In this document: positions 29,401 to 34,594 of the stretch, in pieces
Position numbering within the stretch: position 1 is the first letter of the stretch
Layout of the letters: every line of letters starts with the position of its first letter
Assembly: GCA_019459185.1 (NCBI GenBank)
Contig: JAIBEO010000084.1
Coordinates: forward strand, 1 to 34,594
Reading direction: 5' to 3'
DNA: 34,594 nucleotides
Origin: Rhizobium sp.
GTDB lineage: Bacteria > Pseudomonadota > Gammaproteobacteria > Xanthomonadales > Xanthomonadaceae
Position numbers and translations under genes: made by a program
The notes under the pieces: model-generated
Seen by the model: only the letters and a program-made list of their open reading frames with translations
Database searches by the model: none
What the model was told of the DNA's origin: nothing

Positions 29401-30369
29401 ACGCCGGCGACCGCCGAGGCGTTTCCCGTCGACGACACGCTGGCCACCGCCGGCGAGGCGCTGGCGAACATGCCGCCGCCGCCCGAACCTCAAGCACCGG
29501 AGGAAGAAGGCCAGGATCCGCGCAAGCTACCGCCGCTCGACTTCACCGTGGACGACCTGCGGATGGGCGCACTGGCGCTGGGCAAGGCCGAGTTGAAGGC
29601 GCGGCCGGCTTCCGAGGGCCTGCGCGTCGAGCGTTTCGCCACCCGCGCGCCGAGTTTCGAACTCACCGCCGCCGGCGACTGGATTCGCACTTCGGCCGGG
29701 CGCTCGCGTTCGCAGTTCGAGGTGGATTTTTCCGCCGGTGCGCTGGGCGACCTGCTCGGCGCATTCGGGCTGTCGGGCATGGTCGAGGGCGGCCGCACCA
29801 AGGGCCGGCTGGACGGTTACTGGTCCGGGTCGCCGGGCGAGTTCGCGCTGGCGCGCTTCAACGGCCGCTTCAAGGTCGAGGTGGGCGAGGGTGCGCTGCT
29901 GGAAGTCGAGCCGGGTGGCGGCGGGCGCGTGCTGGGCCTGATTTCGCTGGCCGAAATCCCGCGCCGGCTGACCCTGGATTTCAAGGATTTCTTCGCCAAG
30001 GGTTTCGGCTTCAACACCATGGGTGGCGAATTCGTGTTCGCCAACGGCCAGGCCAGCACCGACCTGCTGCAGATCAACGGCCCGGCCGCGGAGATCCGCG
30101 TCAGCGGTTCCACCGACCTGCGCCGCCAGCGTTACGACCAGCGCATCGAAGTGCTGCCCAAGGCCGGCGGCGTGCTGCCCGCCATCGGCGCGATCGCCGG
30201 TGGCCCGGTGGGCGCGGCGGTGGGCGCGGTGGCGCAGGCGGTGCTGCAGCAGCCGCTGAAGCAGGCCGCGCGCACGGTCTACCGCGTCACGGGGCCCTGG
30301 GCAGAGCCCGAGGTGGAGGTGATCGAACGCGGCCCGCCGCCGGTGGACAATCCCCCGCGCCAGCCTTGA
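26485..30369 (+). CDS. yhdP: YhdP family AsmA-like envelope protein
   Basis: Giant inner-membrane-anchored envelope protein of the AsmA/TamB/YhdP class, implicated in moving phospholipids to the outer membrane and in outer-membrane integrity, 1294 aa (E. coli 1266). One N-terminal transmembrane helix (about residues 16-37, GYGFLVVLILLATAVGALN) is followed by the DUF3971 and AsmA-type repeats. These have the usual hydrophobic groove pattern of short amphipathic strands, and the conserved C-terminal block is near VVEVDFSAGALGDLLGAFGLSG-like sequence. A Pro/Glu-rich linker (PPPPEPQAPEEEGQDP) sits near residue 1000. Co-directional after rng and before tldD (59-nt gap), as in E. coli. Confidence 0.96.
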   Translation: MTTALRRRIRHTRRLLGYGFLVVLILLATAVGALNQLLPLVERNPAKVAGWLSQRIGQPVAFDGARGEWTRRGPRFTLEGLSVGAGERRLDIGRAELLVAVYSGLLPGEPLTELKVRDLALVLEQGEDRRWRLAGLPFEPKPGVDPLDTLEALGELQVERARLEVRSPNFKVPLELPRVDLRLRVSGGHVLAGVRAWAEPAGQPMSAVADLRRGDWSGKLWAGGKRLDLGQWSRLLADTGLVVAGAAEVDMWARIEAQRIMDVRTRAEFAPLALGARRPWLPDADGEPTSPPVAYERVNLLARWQAGESGWQLHAPELHFHEPGRVEPRNFDGLWLAGGERFALQAPRLDLVPARQLASLSERVPEGLRQWLHRAAPDGELRDVRVGGREGDWSGSLRFHDVGWQPYETRPGLQGLDGSAAFDQRGGVLQLEPSPAAFQWPGRFRAPLDLRLDGLLGWWREGGQWSLGASRLRVRGQDFGTSVRAELQFHGDGSKPRLDLAAALDPTTVVAARKFWIEGKMPPATIKWLDEALLEGAVLDGRVVFAGDLDDWPFREGEGRFDAHTRVAGARVRFNPAWPDAENMNLDVGFDGPGMTLEGTGEIAGNPVERVAGDIASFKDPRLRLDIVSPTRGEPLQALMLASPLREKYETHLRAASVAGDARVEVQLDLPLAARLGGRRIEGTLALSNARLADPRWDILFTDVQGLTRFSDGGFYTEDLQVQFEGQPAVFNLVVGSDTDDPALAARASLQGEFPAESLLARHEPLAWLRPYLQGRGRWDIQVDVPATAPGQPAPASRLRVESDLAGVAITLPAPLAKPAEVGLPLRLDAPLPVAGGEVQVRLGELLRLRGRAGEDGSMTGVIRMGEGGNLAMPEQGLVVRGRSATLDAAGWVGFAAGGEGTGGLREVDLQVDSLDLLGSPFADTRVRLLREPARTRVDLAGPAVAGEILVPAELAQGVVGRFARLHWPERETPATAEAFPVDDTLATAGEALANMPPPPEPQAPEEEGQDPRKLPPLDFTVDDLRMGALALGKAELKARPASEGLRVERFATRAPSFELTAAGDWIRTSAGRSRSQFEVDFSAGALGDLLGAFGLSGMVEGGRTKGRLDGYWSGSPGEFALARFNGRFKVEVGEGALLEVEPGGGGRVLGLISLAEIPRRLTLDFKDFFAKGFGFNTMGGEFVFANGQASTDLLQINGPAAEIRVSGSTDLRRQRYDQRIEVLPKAGGVLPAIGAIAGGPVGAAVGAVAQAVLQQPLKQAARTVYRVTGPWAEPEVEVIERGPPPVDNPPRQP

Positions 30370-30428
30370 AGCAGGCGGCATCGGGCCGCATCTGACAAGC
30401 TATCCCCTTCCCGTATCGGCACCCCCGG

Positions 30429-31871
30429 ATGACCCAGACCCTGACCCTGGCGCAGTCGCGCCTGCTCGCCCCCGCCGGCCTTGGCCTGGAGGTGCTTGAC
30501 CAGGCCTTCGGGCGCCTGATGGGCCCGGGCGTGGACTTCGGCGACCTGTATTTCCAGCACAGCCGGCGCGAGAGCTGGATGGTCGAGGACGGCATCGTCA
30601 AGGACGGCTCGCACGCGATCGAGCAGGGCGTGGGCGTGCGCGCGGTCAGCGGAGAGAAGACCGGTTTCGCCTATTCCGACGACATCCGCGCCGAGGCGCT
30701 GCTGGAATCGGCCGCCGCCGCGCGCGCCATCAGCCGCGACGGCCACCAGCACCGCGCCGGCCAGCGCATCGTGGTGCCGGGCCGCGAGCTGTACGCGCCG
30801 CTCGACCCGATCGAAGGCCTGGGCGCCGACGAGAAAATCAGCGCCCTGCGCGCCGTGGACCAGTGGCTGCGCGAGGCCGACCCGCGCGTGAAGCAGGTGG
30901 TCGTGAGCCTCTCGGGCGGCGTCGACACCGTGCTGATCGCGCGCAGCGACGGCGTGCTGGCTTCGGACGTGCGGCCGCTGGTGCGCTTCAACGTGCAGGT
31001 GATCGTCGAGCAGGACGGCCGCCGCGAGCAGGGTTATGCCGGCGCCGGCGGCCGCTATTCGTACGAAGAACTGTTTTCCGGCGGCCGTCCGCAGGCCGTG
31101 GCGCGCGAGGCCCTGCGCCAGGCGCTGGTGAACCTGGAAGCGGTGGACGCGCCGGCCGGCACGCTGCCGGTGGTGCTGGGCCCGGGCTGGCCCGGCGTGC
31201 TGCTGCACGAAGCCGTGGGCCACGGCCTGGAAGGCGACTTCAACCGCAAGGGCACCTCGGTGTACGCCGGCCGCATCGGCGAGCGCGTGGCGGCGCCGGG
31301 CGTGACCATCGTCGACGACGGCACCCTGGCCGGCCGCCGCGGTTCGCTCAACGTCGACGACGAGGGCACGCCGACGCAGTGCACCACGCTCATCGAGGAC
31401 GGCATCCTGCGCGGCTACCTGCAGGACACGCTCAACGCCCGCCTGATGGGCATGGCGCCCACCGGCAACGGCCGCCGCGAGAGCTTCGCGCAGCTGACCA
31501 TGCCGCGCATGACCAATACCTACATGCTGGCCGGCAACTACGACCCGGGCGAAATCATCGCCTCGGTGAAGAAGGGCCTGTACGCGCCGAACTTCGGCGG
31601 CGGCCAGGTGGACATCACCAGCGGCAAGTTCGTGTTCTCGGCCTCCGAGGCCTACCTGATCGAGGACGGGAAGATCACCCGCCCAGTGAAGGGCGCCACG
31701 CTCATCGGCAACGGCCCGGAAACCATGACCCGCGTCTCGATGGTCGGCCGCGACCTGGCGCTGGACGATGGCGTGGGCATCTGCGGCAAGGACGGCCAGT
31801 CCGTCCCGGTCGGCGTCGGCCAGCCCACCCTCAAGATCGACGCCATGACCATCGGCGGCACGCGGGCGTGA
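30429..31871 (+). CDS. tldD: Metalloprotease TldD
   Basis: Zinc metalloprotease subunit of the TldD/TldE heterodimer, which degrades unfolded peptides and matures leader peptides of modified natural products, 480 aa (481 in E. coli). The HEXXXH motif is HEAVGH (His260, Glu261, His265), followed by [10 protein letters not shown]. The C-terminal Cys452 in GICGKDGQS is the expected third metal ligand. The TldE partner (pmbA) is 707 nt downstream, beyond darP on the opposite strand. Its 59-nt leader after yhdP shows no strong Shine-Dalgarno; CCCCCGG precedes the ATG. The palindromic repeat copy 2 lies right after the stop. Confidence 0.97.
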   Translation: MTQTLTLAQSRLLAPAGLGLEVLDQAFGRLMGPGVDFGDLYFQHSRRESWMVEDGIVKDGSHAIEQGVGVRAVSGEKTGFAYSDDIRAEALLESAAAARAISRDGHQHRAGQRIVVPGRELYAPLDPIEGLGADEKISALRAVDQWLREADPRVKQVVVSLSGGVDTVLIARSDGVLASDVRPLVRFNVQVIVEQDGRREQGYAGAGGRYSYEELFSGGRPQAVAREALRQALVNLEAVDAPAGTLPVVLGPGWPGVLLHEAVGHGLEGDFNRKGTSVYAGRIGERVAAPGVTIVDDGTLAGRRGSLNVDDEGTPTQCTTLIEDGILRGYLQDTLNARLMGMAPTGNGRRESFAQLTMPRMTNTYMLAGNYDPGEIIASVKKGLYAPNFGGGQVDITSGKFVFSASEAYLIEDGKITRPVKGATLIGNGPETMTRVSMVGRDLALDDGVGICGKDGQSVPVGVGQPTLKIDAMTIGGTRA

Positions 31872-31881
31872 GGGTTCCGTA

Positions 31882-31997
31882 TTTGAACGCGGATAAGAGC
31901 GGATCGAAGCGGATAGAAGCGAATAAAGCGAGACCAATTATTGGCTCTCGCTCTATCCGTGTTTATCCGCTTCAATCAGATTTGATCCGTGTTCAAA
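31882..31997. repeat. Long palindrome with 10-nt GCGGAT-type repeats, copy 2
   Basis: The ends TTTGAACGCGGAT (31882-31894) and ATCCGTGTTCAAA (31985-31997) differ from perfect inversion by one base. The left arm repeats GCGGATAAGA, GCGGATCGAA, GCGGATAGAA, GCGAATAAAG; the right arm holds GCGGATAAAC and ACGGATAGAG on the other strand, plus a degenerate unit. The centre GCGAGACCAATTATTGGCTC gives a tight loop with CCAA/TTGG. The element fills the gap between convergent tldD and darP (stop codons at 31871 and 32003) and could act as a two-way transcription or RNA 3'-end structure. It is the second member of the family seen at 23768-23871. Confidence 0.85.
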
Positions 31998-32002
31998 CCC
32001 CA

Positions 32003-32542
32003 TCACTCGCTTTCCGACGGATGCGAGAGCAGTTCGCGGAGTTCGCGGAAGAGTTCGCGGAAGGCGTGCGGGGGTTTGTTCCTCAGGCGTTCGGCCTGGG
32101 CGTTGCGCGCCAGTTGGCGCAGGTGCTGGCGGTTGGCTTCCGGGTATTGCGCCAGCAGCTCCGACAGCGCGTCGTCGCCTTCCGCGACCAGGCGGTCGCG
32201 CCAGTATTCGACCTGGTGCAGGGCCTGCGCCTCGCGCCGATGGTCGGCCTTGTCGTGGTCGAGCGCGGCGCGGATCGCTTCCAGCGCTTCGGGCTCTTCG
32301 CGCCGCATGTGCTTGGCCAGGTACTGCACCTGCCGCTTGCGGGCGATCTGCGCGGTGATCCTGCGCGAGGCCAGCACCAGGTCGCGCAGGTCCTCGTCCA
32401 TGGGGATCTGGGCGATCTGCGCTTCGCTCAGCTCGACCAGGCGCAGGGCCAGCTCCAGCACCGCCAGGGCCTCGCGGCGCTGCTCGCTTCGGCTGGGGCC
32501 GAAATCGCCGTCTTCTTCGTTGAACTCTTCTTCTTCGTGCAT
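32003..32542 (-). CDS. darP: Ribosome biogenesis protein DarP (DUF615, YjgA)
   Basis: Dual-action ribosome assembly factor that acts on late 50S assembly (by homology to E. coli DarP/YjgA, 183 aa), 179 aa. It begins with an acidic stretch (MHEEEEFNEEDGDFGPS) then SRSEQRREALAVLELALRLVEL, SEAQIAQIPMDEDLRDLVLA, and the DUF615 core IARKRQVQYLAKHMRREE. The C-terminus is ELLSHPSESE with RNKPPHAFRELFRELR before it. It is convergent with tldD and divergent from pmbA. The start of pmbA is only 35 nt from its ATG, so the two promoters must be tightly packed or overlap coding sequence. Confidence 0.95.
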   Translation of the reverse strand: MHEEEEFNEEDGDFGPSRSEQRREALAVLELALRLVELSEAQIAQIPMDEDLRDLVLASRRITAQIARKRQVQYLAKHMRREEPEALEAIRAALDHDKADHRREAQALHQVEYWRDRLVAEGDDALSELLAQYPEANRQHLRQLARNAQAERLRNKPPHAFRELFRELRELLSHPSESE

Positions 32543-32577
32543 CGCAAACCATCCGTCCGGAGCGCAAGGATACGCCC

Positions 32578-33936
32578 ATGAACCCCATTGAAGCAGCTTC
32601 CGACGACTCCCGGGACCGGATGGACCGCCTGTCCGCGGCCGCCCGCGAGGTCCTGCGCCTGGCCGCCGCCCGCGGCGCCAGCCAGGCCGAGGTGCTGATG
32701 AACGACGACCGCGGCCTGTCGGTGAACGTGCGCATGGGCGACGTGGAAACGGTCGAGCGCACCTCCGACCGCGGCGTCGCCGTGACCGTGTACTTCGGCC
32801 AGCGCAAGGGCAATGCCAGCACCGCCGACCTGCAGCCGGGCAGCCTGGCGGCCACCGTCGAGCAGGCCTGCGCCATCGCCCGCTACACCGAGCCCGACCC
32901 CTGCAACGGCCTGGCCGACGCCCACCGCATGGCCACCGACCTGCGCGAATTCGACGGCTGGCACCCGTGGTCGCTCGACGCCGACGGCGCCATCGCGCTG
33001 GCGCTGGAAGCCGAGGCCGCCGGCCGCGCCGCCGATCCGCGCATCGCCAACTCCGACGGCGCCTCCACCTACACCGGCGACAGCGTGTCGGTGTACGCCA
33101 ACACCCACGGTTTCCTGGGCGCCGAGCGCGGCACCAACCACTCGCTCAGCCTCTCGCTCATCGCCGGCCGCGGCGACGGCATGCAGCGCGACTACTGGTA
33201 CACCAGCGCGCTTTCGCCCGACGACCTGGAATCGCCGGCGCAGGTGGGCCGCAAGGCCGCCGAGCGCACCGTGGCCCGGCTCGATCCGCGGCACATCCGC
33301 ACCGGCGAATACCCCGTGCTGTTCGCGCCGGAAATGGCGCGCAGCCTGGTGGGCCACCTGCTGGGCGCGGTGTCCGGCGGCGCGCTGTACCGCCGCGCCA
33401 GCTTCCTGCTCGACCACGCCGGCAAGCGCATCCTGCCGCACTGGTTCTCGATCGTGGAGCGCCCGCACGTCATGCGCGGCCTGCGCTCCTCGGCCTTCGA
33501 CCACGAGGGCGTGGCCACCGTCGATTCCGACCTGGTGCGCGACGGCGTGCTGGTGCGTTACCTGCTGGGCAGCTATTCGGCGCGCAAGCTGGGCCTGGAG
33601 AGCACCGGCAATGCCGGCGGCGTGCACAACCTGGAGGTGTCGGCGAACGCGCGCGACCTCGACGAGATGGTGCGCGGCATGGGCACCGGCCTGCTGGTGA
33701 CCGAGCTGATGGGGCAGGGCGCGAACACCGTGACCGGCGATTATTCCCGCGGCGCCTCGGGCTTCTGGGTGGAAGGCGGGCGCATCGCGCACGCGGTGGA
33801 CGAACTGACCATCGCCGGCCGCCTGCCGGAGATCTTCCAGGCCATCGAAGCCGTGGGTGCCGACGTCGACCGTCGTTCGCACGTGGGCATCGGCTCGGTG
33901 CTGGTGGGCCGCATGACGGTGGCCGGCGAGGCATGA
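32578..33936 (+). CDS. pmbA: Metalloprotease TldE/PmbA
   Basis: Catalytically silent partner of TldD in the TldD/TldE peptidase, 452 aa (450 in E. coli). It keeps the family fold: EVLMNDDRGLSVNVRMGDVE, then DPRIANSDGASTYTGDSVSVY, and FDHEGVATVDSDLVRDGVLV, and ends with the characteristic SVLVGRMTVAGEA. The HEXXXH motif of TldD is absent in the corresponding FAPEMARSLVGHLLG region, as expected for TldE. It begins with an AAGGA site. In E. coli pmbA and yjgA (darP) are also divergent neighbours, so this arrangement is conserved. Confidence 0.96.
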   Translation: MNPIEAASDDSRDRMDRLSAAAREVLRLAAARGASQAEVLMNDDRGLSVNVRMGDVETVERTSDRGVAVTVYFGQRKGNASTADLQPGSLAATVEQACAIARYTEPDPCNGLADAHRMATDLREFDGWHPWSLDADGAIALALEAEAAGRAADPRIANSDGASTYTGDSVSVYANTHGFLGAERGTNHSLSLSLIAGRGDGMQRDYWYTSALSPDDLESPAQVGRKAAERTVARLDPRHIRTGEYPVLFAPEMARSLVGHLLGAVSGGALYRRASFLLDHAGKRILPHWFSIVERPHVMRGLRSSAFDHEGVATVDSDLVRDGVLVRYLLGSYSARKLGLESTGNAGGVHNLEVSANARDLDEMVRGMGTGLLVTELMGQGANTVTGDYSRGASGFWVEGGRIAHAVDELTIAGRLPEIFQAIEAVGADVDRRSHVGIGSVLVGRMTVAGEA

Positions 33937-33946
33937 GCCCCGAACC

Positions 33947-33975
33947 TTGACAGCTTCTTCACGAGGCCCGACAGT
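33947..33975 (+). promoter_or_regulatory. Possible promoter of the DUF4870 gene
   Basis: A consensus -35 TTGACA (33947-33952) is followed 17 nt later by GACAGT (33970-33975), a weak -10 with 3 of 6 matches. The transcript would start near 33982, just before a hairpin (33985-34001). The gap from the pmbA stop to the ATG is 90 nt, room for a leader. I rate it a candidate only. Confidence 0.3.
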
Positions 33976-33984
33976 GGCCGGCGA

Positions 33985-34001
33985 GCCTGCCACGGGCAGG
34001 C
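33985..34001. repeat. Hairpin in DUF4870 leader
   Basis: GCCTGCC (33985-33991) and GGCAGGC (33995-34001) form a 7-bp stem with the loop ACG. It sits 25 nt before the ATG of the DUF4870 gene. No T-run follows, so it is not a terminator for pmbA. It could be a small leader structure or an mRNA end for pmbA. Confidence 0.5.
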
Positions 34002-34026
34002 CTACCACCACGCAAGGGGAAACAAG

Positions 34027-34449
34027 ATGTCGGATCCGATGGAAAACGCAGCGCCGCCGCCGGCGCCCTCCGGCTCGCCGTCCGAGGACGAGCGCCAGTG
34101 GGCCATGTTCGCCCACCTCTCCGCCCTGCTGGGCGGCCTGCTGACCGGCGCCGTCGGTGGCTGGGGCTGCTTCCTGGGCCCGCTGGTCATCTGGCTGATG
34201 AAGAAGGACACCATGCCCTTCGTCGATGAGCAGGGCAAGGAAGCGCTCAACTTCAACATTACCATCGCCATCGCGATGGTCGCGCTGACGATCTTCTCCA
34301 TCGTCACCCTGGGCATCGGCCTGGTGGTTGCGGTGCCGCTGATGGTGATCATCGGCATCGGCGCGCTGGTGCTGATCATCATGGCGTCTATCAAGGCGAA
34401 GGACGGCATCGCGTACCGCTACCCGATGACGATCCGCCTGATCAAGTAA
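34027..34449 (+). CDS. DUF4870 membrane protein
   Basis: A 140-aa membrane protein of the DUF4870 family. The hydrophilic N-terminus (proline-rich, NAAPPPAPSGSPSEDERQW) precedes WAMFAHLSALLGGLLTGAVG (TM1). Then come GPLVIWLMKKDTMPFVDEQGKEALNFN, the family signature, and two or three more hydrophobic segments, including ITIAIAMVALTIFSIVTLG and VVAVPLMVIIGIGALVLI. The C-terminus ends with YRYPMTIRLIK. An AAGGGG site at 34013-34018 precedes the ATG. Function is not established; it may be expressed alone from the leader promoter. A strong terminator follows 22 nt downstream of the stop. Confidence 0.92.
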   Translation: MSDPMENAAPPPAPSGSPSEDERQWAMFAHLSALLGGLLTGAVGGWGCFLGPLVIWLMKKDTMPFVDEQGKEALNFNITIAIAMVALTIFSIVTLGIGLVVAVPLMVIIGIGALVLIIMASIKAKDGIAYRYPMTIRLIK

Positions 34450-34471
34450 TCGCCGCTTCGGCGGAAATACG

Positions 34472-34502
34472 AAGGGCGGCCCTGGGGCCGCCCTTTGTTT
34501 TT
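34472..34502 (+). terminator. Rho-independent terminator after the DUF4870 gene
   Basis: AAGGGCGGCC (34472-34481) pairs exactly with GGCCGCCCTT (34486-34495) around the loop CTGG, followed by TTTGTTTTT. This is a canonical intrinsic terminator positioned 22 nt after the DUF4870 stop codon. Confidence 0.92.
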
Positions 34503-34543
34503 GGCTCTTCACCCAAGTCCGGGACCGGCGCCGTCGCCACGGC

Positions 34544-34594
34544 GGAAGCGAGGGTCGCTTCCCGCTCAGTGGAGCCTTTATTTCGCGGGAAGCG
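34544..34594. repeat. Overlapping inverted repeats at right edge
   Basis: GGAAGCGA (34544-34551) pairs with TCGCTTCC (34555-34562) over a 3-nt loop. In addition CGCTTCCCGC (34556-34565) pairs exactly with GCGGGAAGCG (34585-34594), the last bases of the window. The two hairpins share bases and exclude each other. The structure probably continues past the edge, and it may be a REP-type repeat or the start of a downstream leader. Bases 34503-34543 show no gene. Confidence 0.55.

Noticed and set aside
23768-31997. CRISPR-like reading of the 10-nt repeats
   Set aside because: Units are only about 10 nt, degenerate, arranged as mirrored arms, and have no unique 30-nt spacers or cas genes.

Overview
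The window is a stretch of GC-rich (about 70% by eye) chromosome from a gammaproteobacterium. Gene content, gene order and repeat style point to the Xanthomonadales (Lysobacter/Luteimonas/Xanthomonas-like). This assignment is inference from protein similarity and synteny that I recognise, not from a search. No prophage, insertion sequence, CRISPR array, tRNA or rRNA is visible. Gene density is very high and no gap exceeds 150 bases.

Left part (1-2247, plus strand): a REP-like hairpin at the edge, a beta-CASP metallo-beta-lactamase-fold RNase and a DUF2189 membrane protein. Next comes a long minus-strand run (18419 down to 2257). In order of transcription it holds a secreted amidohydrolase, an ABC-2 transporter pair with an E-loop ATPase, a CnoX-type thioredoxin/TPR chaperedoxin, a hotdog thioesterase-like protein (DUF4442), a transmembrane Ser/Thr kinase with an FGE-like C-terminal domain, a DUF502 protein overlapping a YhhQ queuosine-precursor transporter, a DUF5694 protein, a DUF885 lipoprotein peptidase and an acidic lipoprotein. 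It ends with a series of small accessory genes: NTF2-like proteins, DUF3224, a PNPOx-fold protein, a small membrane protein, GNAT, DUF1801 and hypotheticals. Several start and stop codons in this run overlap as ATGA, suggesting translational coupling.

Right part (18527-34449, mostly plus strand): a housekeeping supercluster, leuS-lptE-holA-nadD-rsfS-rlmH followed directly by maf-rng-yhdP-tldD. In E. coli these are two separate conserved clusters. Together they serve tRNA charging, LPS export, the clamp loader, NAD synthesis, ribosome silencing and 23S rRNA methylation, nucleotide-pool cleaning, RNA maturation, envelope lipid transport and TldD/E proteolysis. The TldD partner pmbA (tldE) lies past darP, which is on the minus strand. 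A DUF4870 membrane protein with a good Rho-independent terminator closes the window.

The most distinctive non-coding signal is a pair of long imperfect palindromes (23768-23871 and 31882-31997). Both carry the same terminal motif and are built from roughly 10-nt repeats of a GCGGAT core. One sits inside the rsfS-rlmH gene run and the other between convergent tldD and darP. No convincing wholly new system is apparent. The repeat family, the ATGA-coupled accessory cassette and the kinase/FGE-like receptor are the best leads.
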